Part shown: piece by piece, positions 1 through 6,638 of the stretch
How positions within the stretch are numbered: position 1 is the first letter of the stretch
Layout of the letters: each line of letters starts with the position of its first letter
Assembly (NCBI GenBank): GCA_934693135.1
Contig: CAKUVA010000039.1
Coordinates: 1 to 11,530, forward strand
Length of the DNA stretch: 11,530 nucleotides
Direction: 5' to 3'
From: an uncultured Bacteroidales bacterium
Lineage (GTDB): Bacteria; Bacteroidota; Bacteroidia; Bacteroidales; UBA932
Notes under the pieces: model-generated
What the model was told of the DNA's origin: nothing
Database searches by the model: none
The model's input: only the letters and a program-made list of their open reading frames with translations
Program-made: the position numbers and the translations under genes

Positions 1-149
1 TTAAGTGTGACGAACCTCTTTTCTGACTCAAGCCAGAACTTCTTATTCTTGAGGTTCAAAGAGAACTCTCTCTTAGTGCGAAGTTTAGAGTGAGCGACAT
101 TGTTGCCGATCATTCTCTTCCTTCCTGTTACTTGACAAACCTTTGCCAT
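1..149 (-). CDS. rpmB: 50S ribosomal protein bL28 (partial, C-terminus outside window)
   Basis: Reading leftward from the ATG at 147-149 gives 49 complete codons before the window edge. The product begins [20 protein letters not shown], the typical start of Bacteroidota bL28, including the V-C-Q-x-T-G and G-N-N-V-x-H-S motifs. bL28 is a small basic protein of the large ribosomal subunit, about 80 residues long in this phylum, so roughly 30 residues are missing to the left. The rest of the visible part is rich in Lys and Arg, as expected for an rRNA-binding protein. It lies 85 nt downstream of lepB on the same strand and may be read from its own promoter in that gap. No Shine-Dalgarno precedes the ATG; the upstream sequence is A/T-rich, as is usual in this phylum. 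In many Bacteroidota rpmG follows rpmB, which cannot be checked here. Confidence 0.95.
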   Translation of the reverse strand, partial: MAKVCQVTGRKRMIGNNVAHSKLRTKREFSLNLKNKKFWLESEKRFVTL

Positions 150-198
150 ATTATTTTACTTTTTTAATTTCTAATTCAAAAAAATTTATGCGGGGCTG

Positions 199-229
199 CA
201 AATATCGCGTTTAATTTTCTGATTTCCAA
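199..229 (-). promoter_or_regulatory. Candidate Bacteroidota-type promoter for rpmB
   Basis: In the lepB-rpmB gap the minus strand reads GATATTTG (206 to 199), one mismatch from the Bacteroidota -7 consensus TAnnTTTG. It is followed by C, as common there. A TTG (229 to 227) lies 20 nt upstream, where a -33 TTTG-like element is expected. Transcription would start near 190-193 and leave a 40-nt leader before rpmB. This would let rpmB be expressed separately from the long upstream operon. The match is imperfect and the region is A/T-rich, so chance is possible. Confidence 0.35.
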
Positions 230-234
230 GAAAA

Positions 235-1581
235 CTACACAAATTTGAAGAATCGTCCCCATCTGATATTCATAGGGAAAGACTTCGTTTTGTCAGTTGA
301 AAGCCATATCAATGCAGGTCTTCCTACAATATGGTCTTCGGGAACAAAGCCCCAATATCTTGAATCCAGAGAATTATGCCTATTGTCACCCATCATAAAG
401 TAATAATCCTGCTTGAAAGTATACTCGTCTGTCTCTTTACCATTTATGAATATGCGACCATCAGGTGCAATATTCATGTCATTATGTTCATAAACTCTAA
501 TGATTCTCTCATAAAGAGGCAGAAGTTCAGTATTAAGCTTTACTGTCACCCCGGCTTTTGGAATCCAAATCGGACCATAATTATCACGTGTCCATTTGAA
601 ATTCTCAGTATAAGGGAAGAGCATCAGATACGAATCAGGATAGTCAGGCGGATATACATCTATATCCTCACTTATTCCTATCACATTTGCATAGCCTTCG
701 AGTTCTTTCAGCATCGCTGCTGTCAGAGGCATTCCCAAATAGCCTGGCAATGTTTCATCGTACTCCAGTTCAGAAATATTGAGCCCGAGTTTTTCAAGTT
801 TTTTTAAATTAATCCGACTTCCGTCAGTGGTAACCTGATATGTAGTCTGGATACCTGGCCATACTTCTTGAGCTTGCGAATTTATGAAAACTCGACCATT
901 CTTTACTGCAAGGGTATCACCTGCAACGGCAACACATCTTTTCACATAATGATCTTTCTTATCAGAAGGACGAGCTATCACTGGTCCATATGATTTTATC
1001 GCATAGTCTCTTCCATAAAACCGGCAAACAGCATAATAGTCATCTGCTGGGGCCTTGGTAAGGACAGTATCACCATCAGGAAACCCGAAGACAACATAGT
1101 CTCCCCTTTCAACATGCCTAAATCCCTTAAGTCTCTTGTATTTATTCTGGATAAGAGTCGAATATGACTCCTTTCCGAATATTACATTATGAGTAAAAGG
1201 AATTGTAAGCGGAGTTTCAGGAATGCGGGGTCCGAATGTAAGCTTACTCACAAAAAGATGATCTCCAGTGAGCAAGGAGCTTTCCATTGATGAGGAAGGA
1301 ATCTTGAATGCCTGAAAGAAAAATATATTGATAAATGTAACGAATACCACTGCAAAGATAATGGCATCAAGCCAATCAAGCAGGGAATCATGCTTTTCAC
1401 CTTCCTTGTATTCTTTTTTCCAGAACAACCACTTAACTTTATGTGTAATGTGGTGATCGAAAATTACTACAAGACCGAAAAGCCACCAATAATTTCCCAA
1501 CCAGATCACCCACAACAGATACAAGATTGACCAAAAAGCCAATCTAAGCCATTTGTTATGGTATAGATCCTTCCAGAACAT
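235..1581 (-). CDS. lepB: Signal peptidase I, Bacteroidota long form
   Basis: Membrane-bound serine protease that removes signal peptides from exported preproteins on the periplasmic side of the inner membrane. With ATG 1579-1581 as start it has 448 residues. The N-terminus has aromatic-rich hydrophobic stretches (about 12-28 and 30-42) and a third membrane segment (about 70-92), just before the catalytic motif IPSSSMESSLL with nucleophile Ser98. The general base is Lys214 in YVKRCVAVAGD. The conserved GDNRHNSLDSRYWGFVP box spans about 398-414. About 170 residues separate the Lys box from the GDN box, making the protein longer than E. coli LepB (324 residues); this fits Bacteroidota enzymes. 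A TTG at 1585-1587 is also in frame but directly abuts the rplT stop; the ATG, six bases further on, is the more likely start. It is probably cotranscribed with rplT. No Shine-Dalgarno is present. Confidence 0.95.
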   Translation of the reverse strand: MFWKDLYHNKWLRLAFWSILYLLWVIWLGNYWWLFGLVVIFDHHITHKVKWLFWKKEYKEGEKHDSLLDWLDAIIFAVVFVTFINIFFFQAFKIPSSSMESSLLTGDHLFVSKLTFGPRIPETPLTIPFTHNVIFGKESYSTLIQNKYKRLKGFRHVERGDYVVFGFPDGDTVLTKAPADDYYAVCRFYGRDYAIKSYGPVIARPSDKKDHYVKRCVAVAGDTLAVKNGRVFINSQAQEVWPGIQTTYQVTTDGSRINLKKLEKLGLNISELEYDETLPGYLGMPLTAAMLKELEGYANVIGISEDIDVYPPDYPDSYLMLFPYTENFKWTRDNYGPIWIPKAGVTVKLNTELLPLYERIIRVYEHNDMNIAPDGRIFINGKETDEYTFKQDYYFMMGDNRHNSLDSRYWGFVPEDHIVGRPALIWLSTDKTKSFPMNIRWGRFFKFV

Positions 1582-1587
1582 CGTCAA

Positions 1588-1932
1588 TTATTTTACCTGA
1601 TTGACGATTGCCTCGAAAGCTTTCGGATTATTCATGGCGAGGTCTGCAAGGACTTTGCGGTTAAGACCTACATTCTGCTTTGCAAGCTTACCCATGAACT
1701 GAGAATATGACATACCGAACTGACGAGCGGCAGCATTGATTCTCTGAATCCAAAGTGCACGAAACTCGCGCTTCTTGGCCTTGCGGTCACGATAAGCATA
1801 GGTAAGACCTTTCTCGTAGGTGTTCTTAGCAACGGTCCAAACGTTCTTCCTTGAAAGGAAATAGCCGCGTGTTCTCTTAAGAATCTTCTTGCGGCGAGCC
1901 CTTGAGGCTACTGAATTTACTGATCTTGGCAT
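1588..1932 (-). CDS. rplT: 50S ribosomal protein bL20
   Basis: The 114-residue product starts [20 protein letters not shown] and contains the family core with [15 protein letters not shown] near residue 24 and [20 protein letters not shown] near 60-80. bL20 is an early 50S assembly protein that binds 23S rRNA and, in several bacteria, represses its own operon by binding an rRNA-like structure in the mRNA. Length is normal for the family (about 117). The frame stays open upstream to a possible start at 1965, but those 11 extra codons ([10 protein letters not shown]) lie outside the conserved family start, so ATG 1930-1932 is chosen. The TAA stop is followed within six bases by the lepB ATG, suggesting coupling. 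An imperfect hairpin lies 19 nt upstream of the ATG. Confidence 0.97.
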   Translation of the reverse strand: MPRSVNSVASRARRKKILKRTRGYFLSRKNVWTVAKNTYEKGLTYAYRDRKAKKREFRALWIQRINAAARQFGMSYSQFMGKLAKQNVGLNRKVLADLAMNNPKAFEAIVNQVK

Positions 1933-1951
1933 AATTTTGTTTTTTTTGGAG

Positions 1952-1983
1952 GCAGTGACCGACAAACGGTTCTTTATGACTGC
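1952..1983 (-). promoter_or_regulatory. Imperfect stem-loop in the rpmI-rplT gap (candidate rplT leader element)
   Basis: On the mRNA (minus) strand an outer 5-bp stem GCAGU/ACUGC (1983-1979 with 1956-1952) encloses an inner 4-bp stem ACCG/CGGU (1970-1967 with 1961-1958) with a UUUGU loop. An asymmetric internal loop, eight nt CAUAAAGA against one C, separates the stems. The element is followed by CUCC, an A-rich stretch and the rplT AUG. A bulged double stem near rplT recalls L20-binding operators of other phyla that imitate 23S rRNA. I could not compare it with the 23S helices, so the role is inference. Confidence 0.35.
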
Positions 1984-2013
1984 ATTCCAAGTTTAACTTT
2001 AAATAATAAATAA

Positions 2014-2208
2014 TTACATTACCAGAAGCTCTTTAACTCTCTTCACATCGTCTCTGTGGACAATTGCAAAGTGGTCAAGATTTCTTTTCTGCTTCTTGGT
2101 CTTTTTGGTGAGAATGTGGCTGTGATAAGCGTGTTTTCTCTTGATTTTTCCCGTTCCGGTAAGCGCGAAACGCTTTTTAGCACCGGAGTTGGTCTTAAGC
2201 TTTGCCAT
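2014..2208 (-). CDS. rpmI: 50S ribosomal protein bL35
   Basis: The 64-residue, strongly basic protein begins [20 protein letters not shown] and ends KRVKELLVM. The motif K-T-x-S-G-A-K-K-R-F and the downstream [17 protein letters not shown] are diagnostic for bL35, a structural protein of the large subunit. Length matches the family (about 65). It sits in the canonical infC-rpmI-rplT order, 70 nt after infC and 81 nt before rplT, gaps that are longer than usual within an operon and that each contain a potential stem-loop. The ATG at 2206-2208 is preceded by a poly-U and A-rich stretch without Shine-Dalgarno. Confidence 0.97.
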   Translation of the reverse strand: MAKLKTNSGAKKRFALTGTGKIKRKHAYHSHILTKKTKKQKRNLDHFAIVHRDDVKRVKELLVM

Positions 2209-2237
2209 TTTACAAAAAAATTTTAATTAGTTATATA

Positions 2238-2271
2238 TAGCCTTCTCCGAACTTTTATTCTTCAAAGGCTA
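2238..2271. repeat. Inverted repeat in the infC-rpmI gap (7-bp stem, 20-nt loop)
   Basis: TAGCCTT (2238-2244) pairs with AAGGCTA (2265-2271). On the infC-rpmI mRNA this forms a 7-bp stem closed by a 20-nt loop between the two genes. On the plus strand the second arm is followed by AT and eight T (2273-2280), resembling an intrinsic terminator pointing rightward, although no plus-strand gene ends here. For leftward transcripts no U-run follows directly, so it is more likely a processing or regulatory hairpin or a partial attenuator. Only the pairing is seen; function is unknown. Confidence 0.35.
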
Positions 2272-2278
2272 ATTTTTT

Positions 2279-2923
2279 TTACTTTTTCTTAACAGGAGCA
2301 ATCATCATTATCATACGTTTTCCTTCAAGCTGTGGCATATGCTCAGCTCTTCCGTATTCTTCAAGCTCCACGGCAAATCTAAGAAGAAGTTTTTCTCCCT
2401 GATCCGCAAACTGAATGGAACGGCCTCTAAAGAAAACCGAAGCTTTAACTTTAGAACCTTCAGAAAGGAATTCTTGCGCATGCTTTAACTTGAACTGAAA
2501 ATCATGCTCATCAGTATTAGGTCCAAAACGAATCTCCTTGATAACAATCTTGGTAGAATTCTGTTTCATCTCCTTGGCCTTTTTCTTCTGCTGGTACAGA
2601 TACTTCTGATAATCAAGTATCTTGCATACAGGTGGATCAGCCTTGGCAGTAATCTCGACAAGATCAAGCTCCATCTCATCAGCCATCTTCATGGCCTGAG
2701 CAATAGAATAAACTCCCGGTTCGGGAATATTGTCGCCTACCAAACGTACCTGAGTTGCCCTGATTTCATCATTGATGTTCAGTTCATTCTCATCCTTGCG
2801 ACGCGGAGCCGTTCGGCTGTCACGTGTGCCTGCCGGCTTTGGACCAACTGGTCTAGGTGCACCTGCTGGTCTGTTACCTGATGGCTTTGGGCCACCGAAG
2901 TGTGGTTTAAAAGGCGTTGCGAT
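2279..2923 (-). CDS. infC: Translation initiation factor IF-3, apparently ATC-initiated
   Basis: IF3 binds the 30S subunit, blocks premature 50S joining and rejects wrong start codons and non-initiator tRNAs. With ATC 2921-2923 as start it has 214 residues. Residues about 4-42 are a Pro/Gly/Arg/Lys-rich extension, then the N-domain ([20 protein letters not shown], 51-70), a Lys-rich linker ([19 protein letters not shown]) and the C-domain ([17 protein letters not shown] to [14 protein letters not shown]). The frame opens after a TAG at 2936-2938. No in-frame ATG, GTG or TTG occurs before TTG 2741-2743, which would remove [10 protein letters not shown], part of the conserved N-domain. The ATC lies 7 nt after AGGAGGA. 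Non-AUG (AUU) starts are known for infC in enterobacteria, where IF3 represses its own synthesis. ATC at 2921 is the best-placed codon, but other near-cognate starts cannot be excluded. The gene begins 35 nt after thrS. Confidence 0.93.
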   Translation of the reverse strand: MATPFKPHFGGPKPSGNRPAGAPRPVGPKPAGTRDSRTAPRRKDENELNINDEIRATQVRLVGDNIPEPGVYSIAQAMKMADEMELDLVEITAKADPPVCKILDYQKYLYQQKKKAKEMKQNSTKIVIKEIRFGPNTDEHDFQFKLKHAQEFLSEGSKVKASVFFRGRSIQFADQGEKLLLRFAVELEEYGRAEHMPQLEGKRMIMMIAPVKKK

Positions 2924-2930
2924 AAATCGG

Positions 2931-2937
2931 TCCTCCT
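2931..2937 (-). promoter_or_regulatory. Strong Shine-Dalgarno of infC (AGGAGGA)
   Basis: The minus strand reads AGGAGGA (2937 to 2931), fully complementary to the usual anti-SD core, 7 nt before the in-frame ATC at 2923. It fixes the infC start despite the rare codon. No comparable site precedes rpmB, lepB, rplT, rpmI, thrS, the DUF4199-like gene, the glycosyltransferase or the complete RND gene, consistent with the general avoidance of SD-led initiation in Bacteroidota. Confidence 0.75.
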
Positions 2938-2958
2938 ACTCTTGTTAAATTATACTTT

Positions 2959-4917
2959 TTACAAGCTCGCTTCACCTGAAGCTGCAGCTTTGAATTTTGT
3001 TATAAAATCCTCAATCGGCATAGAGCCTTTATCAGTTCCCTCATGACGTACAGAAACCGCATTTTCAGCAAGTTCCTTCTCACCAACGATCACAAGTACA
3101 GGAACTCTGAGAAGTGAAATTTCTCTAATTCTCTTGCCTAATGTTTCGTTACGATCGTCTACGGAAGCGCGAATATCGGATTTTTTCATCAAATCACAAA
3201 CTTTTTTTGCATAATCAGCATATTTTTCGCTGATAGGCAACACTTTCACCTGATCCGGCGCAAGCCAAAGAGGAAGATGTCCAGCAGTATGCTCAAGCAG
3301 AACTGCCGTAAATCTCTCTATTGATCCAAATGGAGCTCTGTGAATCATAACTGGACGTTTCTTCGAGCCGTCTTTGTCCGTATATTCAAGTTGGAAACGC
3401 TCAGGGAGGTTATAATCTACCTGAACAGTACCAAGCTGCCATTTTCTTCCAAGTGCATCCTTGACCATAAAATCAAGTTTAGGTCCATAGAAAGCAGCTT
3501 CACCATACTCAACGACTGTCTTCAAACCCTTTTCTGCAGCAGCTTCGATAATTCCTTGCTCTGCACGGTCCCAATTTTCATCAGTTCCGATATATTTTTC
3601 TTTATGATTAGGGTCACGGAGAGAAACCTGCGCAGTATAGTTTTTGAAGTTGAATGTACCGAATACATATAATATAAGGTCAATAACCTTCTCAAACTCT
3701 TCTTTCAACTGATCTGGACGGACAAAGAGATGAGCATCATCCTGTGTAAAACAACGAACTCGAGTAAGTCCATGAAGTTCACCGCTCTGCTCATAACGAT
3801 ATACTGTTCCAAACTCCGCAAATCTCAGAGGAAGATCCTTGTAAGATCTTGGCGCAGATCGATAAATTTCACAGTGATGAGGGCAGTTCATCGGTTTTAG
3901 CATATACTCTTCACCTTCCTGCGGAGTATGTATAGGCTGAAATGAATCCTTTCCATACTTTGCATAGTGCCCAGAAGTAACATACAACTGCTTGCTTCCT
4001 ATATGAGGAGTTACTACTGGAAGATAGCCAAATTCATCAAGTTTCTTACGAAGGAAGTTCTCAAGCTGAAGTCTCATAACAGCTCCACGAGGCAACCACA
4101 ATGGAAGCCCCAAACCTACACGTGAAGAAAATGTAAATAGCTCCATTTCCTTTCCGAGCTTCCTATGGTCTCTTTTCTTAGCCTCTTCCAAAAGCACAAG
4201 ATACTCATCAAGAAGAGACTTTTTAGGGAATGTTATACCATATATTCTCGTAAGCTGCTGACGTTTCTCATCACCTCTCCAGTAAGCTCCAGCAATAGCT
4301 GTAAGTTTTACAGCTTTTATAAGCTCCGTATTCCTGAGGTGAGGCCCACGGCAAAGATCCGTAAAATCTCCATTCTCATAGAATGTTATCTTTCCATCCT
4401 CTAACTCATTGATAAGCTCAACTTTATACTCTTCGTGCTTTCCTTCAAAGTATTTGAGCGCATCAGCTTTAGAAACATGGGTGCATTTAAATGATTCTTT
4501 GTTCTTCGCGAACTCAAGCATTTTCTTTTCAATAGCAGGGAGATCAGCATCTGTAAGCTGCTTTCCACCCAAATCTATATCATAATAAAAACCATTCTCT
4601 ATAGCTGGTCCTATACCAAATTTCACATCAGGATAAAGAGATTGAAGAGCTTGAGCCATAAGATGCGCCGATGAATGCCAAAAAACACGCTTGCCTTCCT
4701 CGTCATCCCACTTAAGAAGTCTTACCGTACTGTTTTCATCAATAGGCGTGTCCAACCCTAAAACAGTTCCCTTACCTGTAGTATCACCCTCGGCTTTCAC
4801 TGATACAGCTAAAACCTCCGCTGCCAGTCTCGGACTGATACTCTCAGCGATTTGATAACCTGTTACGCCTTTTTCAAAGGCTTTGACGCTTCCGTCAGGA
4901 AATGTAATGTTAATCAT
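2959..4917 (-). CDS. thrS: Threonyl-tRNA synthetase
   Basis: Class II aminoacyl-tRNA synthetase that charges tRNA-Thr with threonine and hydrolyses mischarged Ser-tRNA-Thr; cytosolic homodimer. The 652 residues match the usual length (about 640-650). Order: TGS domain 1-65; editing domain with the metal-type motif HSSAH (His81, His85) and CRGPH (Cys189, His193); catalytic core from about 250 with KPMNCPHH (Cys345), TQDDAH (His396) and [12 protein letters not shown] (His526 and motif 3), the three presumed zinc ligands spaced almost as in E. coli (334, 385, 511); anticodon-binding domain from about 551 to the end. All key residues are present. It starts the leftward cluster; ATG 4915-4917 follows a roughly 85-nt A/T-rich leader. 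No T-box features (specifier stem or UGGN-type terminator) are apparent, and no Shine-Dalgarno is seen. Confidence 0.98.
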   Translation of the reverse strand: MINITFPDGSVKAFEKGVTGYQIAESISPRLAAEVLAVSVKAEGDTTGKGTVLGLDTPIDENSTVRLLKWDDEEGKRVFWHSSAHLMAQALQSLYPDVKFGIGPAIENGFYYDIDLGGKQLTDADLPAIEKKMLEFAKNKESFKCTHVSKADALKYFEGKHEEYKVELINELEDGKITFYENGDFTDLCRGPHLRNTELIKAVKLTAIAGAYWRGDEKRQQLTRIYGITFPKKSLLDEYLVLLEEAKKRDHRKLGKEMELFTFSSRVGLGLPLWLPRGAVMRLQLENFLRKKLDEFGYLPVVTPHIGSKQLYVTSGHYAKYGKDSFQPIHTPQEGEEYMLKPMNCPHHCEIYRSAPRSYKDLPLRFAEFGTVYRYEQSGELHGLTRVRCFTQDDAHLFVRPDQLKEEFEKVIDLILYVFGTFNFKNYTAQVSLRDPNHKEKYIGTDENWDRAEQGIIEAAAEKGLKTVVEYGEAAFYGPKLDFMVKDALGRKWQLGTVQVDYNLPERFQLEYTDKDGSKKRPVMIHRAPFGSIERFTAVLLEHTAGHLPLWLAPDQVKVLPISEKYADYAKKVCDLMKKSDIRASVDDRNETLGKRIREISLLRVPVLVIVGEKELAENAVSVRHEGTDKGSMPIEDFITKFKAAASGEASL

Positions 4918-5006
4918 AACTTAAAACTATAATAATTAAATTGGACTAACCAGTATTTACAAACCAAGTACTTAAACTTGATTAGCCATATTATTAGTCA
5001 AGAGTG
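4918..5006 (-). other. A/T-rich thrS leader with weak inverted repeats
   Basis: This is the presumed 5' untranslated region of thrS. Short pairings are possible: CTTGA 4977-4981 with TCAAG 4998-5002, and TTGG 4941-4944 with CCAA 4963-4966. E. coli thrS mRNA carries a tRNA-like operator bound by ThrRS; I see no convincing copy of such a structure here. No open reading frame or terminator-like U-run is evident. Confidence 0.3.
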
Positions 5007-5014
5007 CAAAGATA
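5007..5014 (-). promoter_or_regulatory. -7 box of the leftward thrS promoter
   Basis: The minus strand reads TATCTTTG (5014 to 5007) followed by CA, an exact match to the Bacteroidota primary-sigma -7 consensus TAnnTTTG. Transcription would begin near 5000, about 83 nt before thrS. No clear -33 TTTG is present at the expected distance, which is common for this sigma factor. It is the mirror image of the rightward box at 5027-5034. Confidence 0.6.
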
Positions 5015-5026
5015 CTATTTTTTTCG

Positions 5027-5034
5027 TATCTTTG
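5027..5034 (+). promoter_or_regulatory. -7 box of the rightward promoter (DUF4199-like gene and GT2)
   Basis: TATCTTTG is an exact TAnnTTTG match. Transcription would start about 5040, only some 19 nt before the ATG at 5059, giving a very short leader. The -33 position is poorly conserved. It forms an 8-bp inverted repeat with CAAAGATA at 5007-5014, separated by 12 bp, so the upstream contact regions of the two promoters overlap each other. Confidence 0.6.
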
Positions 5035-5058
5035 TGCATATAACCCGTACATGAAATC

Positions 5059-5628
5059 ATGAAAATCGAAGCAGATAAAAGTATCATCTGGAATGAGGCT
5101 GCAAAGGCAGGCCTATGGCTCGGCATTTTCACAGGAGCGATTATCATTGCCAATACTCTTGCGGCATCATTTCTTGGCAATAGTTTTGGAGCAAAGCTCG
5201 CCGGCTCACTGATAAACATAGCACTGTGGCTTGTAAAGTTCATCGGATGCATTTGGCTCATGAGATTCTTCATGTTAAAATTCGCGATAAATCATTCTGA
5301 GGCCACGAACAGAACAACTTTCAAATTCGGAATGCTCACCGCACTAACATCTGCTCTTATCGTATCCGCTATAAGTCTCGCGAATATTCTTTTAATTTCC
5401 CCTGCATCAATGCAAGAAATCATTGATACTGCCATGCAAAGCTATTCAGCAATGACCCCAATAGGCGATAGCGAACGTGCCAGCATTGAGCGTATGATGG
5501 GATGGATTCCTCAAATTTCGTTCTTCACGACTTTCATATATTGTTTCATTTACGGAACTGCTCTATCCAAGATATTTTCAGCAGGTATTCCGCAGAAGGA
5601 TATCTTCAACAATACAGACGAACAATAA
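5059..5628 (+). CDS. DUF4199-like four-TM membrane protein
   Basis: Function unknown. The 189-residue product has four predicted membrane segments (about 17-38, 48-75, 88-113 and 149-172), with a soluble loop of about 30 polar residues between the third and fourth (SASMQEII to SERASIERMMG) and a short charged C-terminus. Composition, length and placement directly before a membrane-anchored GT2 gene agree with the DUF4199 family of Bacteroidota; assignment is from recognition of this pattern rather than a profile search. It is first in a two-gene unit, with only 19 nt before the next ATG. ATG 5059 is chosen because it begins the hydrophilic N-terminus before TM1. An earlier ATG at 5051 is out of frame and closes after three codons with a TGA that overlaps this start. 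It may assist or regulate the glycosyltransferase, which is inference from adjacency. Confidence 0.8.
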   Translation: MKIEADKSIIWNEAAKAGLWLGIFTGAIIIANTLAASFLGNSFGAKLAGSLINIALWLVKFIGCIWLMRFFMLKFAINHSEATNRTTFKFGMLTALTSALIVSAISLANILLISPASMQEIIDTAMQSYSAMTPIGDSERASIERMMGWIPQISFFTTFIYCFIYGTALSKIFSAGIPQKDIFNNTDEQ

Positions 5629-5647
5629 TCTATAAATTCAGTCTACT

Positions 5648-6610
5648 ATGGAATACCCTTTGGATCTCAGCATCATTGTTCCTCTTTTCAATGAAAGAGA
5701 ATCTCTTCCTGAACTCGTGACATGGATAAGAAGAGTCGTAGAAAAAGAAGGTTGGACACACGAAATCATTATGGTGGATGATGGAAGCCGAGATGGCTCT
5801 TGGGAAACTATTCGTAACCTTTCAGCATCAGACAAAAGTATCCGCGGCATACAATTCCGAAGAAATTATGGAAAATCCGCAGCTCTCTATCATGGCTTCA
5901 AGGCTGCAAAAGGCAGAGTTGTTTTTACCATGGATGCCGACCTACAAGACTCTCCTGATGAACTACCTGAAATGTACAGGATGATAACTGAGGAAGACTG
6001 GGATGTCGTATCTGGATGGAAACAGCACCGCCAGGATAACAAACTGACTAAAAACTTACCATCTAAACTATACAATGCAACCGCACGTTGGATTACAGGC
6101 ATCCACCTACACGACATGAATTGCGGTCTGAAAGCATATAAAAATGAGGTCGTCAAGAATATTGAAGTCTATGGGGAGATGCATCGTTATATTCCATACC
6201 TCGCCAAGAATGCCGGATTCGAAAGAATAACCGAAAAACCGGTACATCACCAAAAGCGCAAATACGGGAAGAGCAAATTCGGTATGGAGCGTTTCGTGAA
6301 TGGCTTTCTGGATCTCCTTTCTTTATGGTTTCTCAGCACATTCGGTAAGAAGCCTATGCATTTCTTCGGGTTCACAGGAATACTGATGTTCTTGAGCGGA
6401 TTCATTATCGCAGTAATACTTATAGTCGCAAAGCTTATACATCAAGCTGGAGGAATGCATTTCCGCCCAGTTACAGACCAGCCACTATTCTACATAGCCC
6501 TTCTTGCTGTCATATTAGGCGTGATGCTTTTCCTCGCTGGATTCATCTGCGAAATGATTTCAAGGACCTCTACAGAAAGGAACAAATACAATATCAAGGA
6601 AGAATTCTAA
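5648..6610 (+). CDS. Family 2 glycosyltransferase, DPM1/GtrB-like, two C-terminal TM helices
   Basis: Likely transfers a sugar from a nucleotide donor to a polyprenyl phosphate at the cytoplasmic face of the inner membrane. The 320-residue protein has a GT-A catalytic domain: SIIVPLFNERESL (8-20), DDGSRDGS (44-51, donor binding), the metal-binding DADLQDSPDELPEM (96-109, with Asp96 and Asp98), and MNCGLKAY plus HRYIPYLA near 157-187. The following KRKYGKSKFG (about 203-212) resembles the basic segment of DPM1-like enzymes. Two membrane helices follow (about 236-263 and 279-303), with a charged C-terminus. This matches GtrB and bactoprenol glucosyltransferases (about 310-330 residues). Acceptor and sugar cannot be read from sequence. 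It shares an operon with the DUF4199-like gene and ends 28 nt from the convergent RND gene. No Shine-Dalgarno is visible. Confidence 0.92.
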   Translation: MEYPLDLSIIVPLFNERESLPELVTWIRRVVEKEGWTHEIIMVDDGSRDGSWETIRNLSASDKSIRGIQFRRNYGKSAALYHGFKAAKGRVVFTMDADLQDSPDELPEMYRMITEEDWDVVSGWKQHRQDNKLTKNLPSKLYNATARWITGIHLHDMNCGLKAYKNEVVKNIEVYGEMHRYIPYLAKNAGFERITEKPVHHQKRKYGKSKFGMERFVNGFLDLLSLWFLSTFGKKPMHFFGFTGILMFLSGFIIAVILIVAKLIHQAGGMHFRPVTDQPLFYIALLAVILGVMLFLAGFICEMISRTSTERNKYNIKEEF

Positions 6611-6638
6611 TTTGCATTCATAAGTTACTCATTATAGG

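Noticed and set aside
376..807. Plus-strand open frame of 143 codons opposite lepB
   Set aside because: It lies wholly antisense to the well-conserved signal peptidase, has no recognisable domain and a composition typical of a shadow frame.
1582..1587. TTG start for lepB directly abutting the rplT stop
   Set aside because: An ATG six bases downstream is available and better placed; the TTG adds only two residues.
1933..1965. Upstream start giving bL20 an 11-residue extension
   Set aside because: bL20 starts at MPRSVN in the family; the extra codons would run through the hairpin region and are not conserved in any bL20 I know.
2279..2743. Short infC of 154 codons from TTG 2741-2743
   Set aside because: It would remove the first conserved part of the IF3 N-domain ([10 protein letters not shown]), and no Shine-Dalgarno precedes it.
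4918..5058. T-box riboswitch or E. coli-type thrS operator upstream of thrS
   Set aside because: No T-box sequence, specifier stem or terminator/antiterminator pair is visible, and the pairings found are only 4-5 bp.
4998..5273. Minus-strand 91-codon frame across the thrS upstream region and the start of the DUF4199-like gene
   Set aside because: It overlaps both promoter boxes and is antisense to a convincing four-TM protein; no family resemblance.
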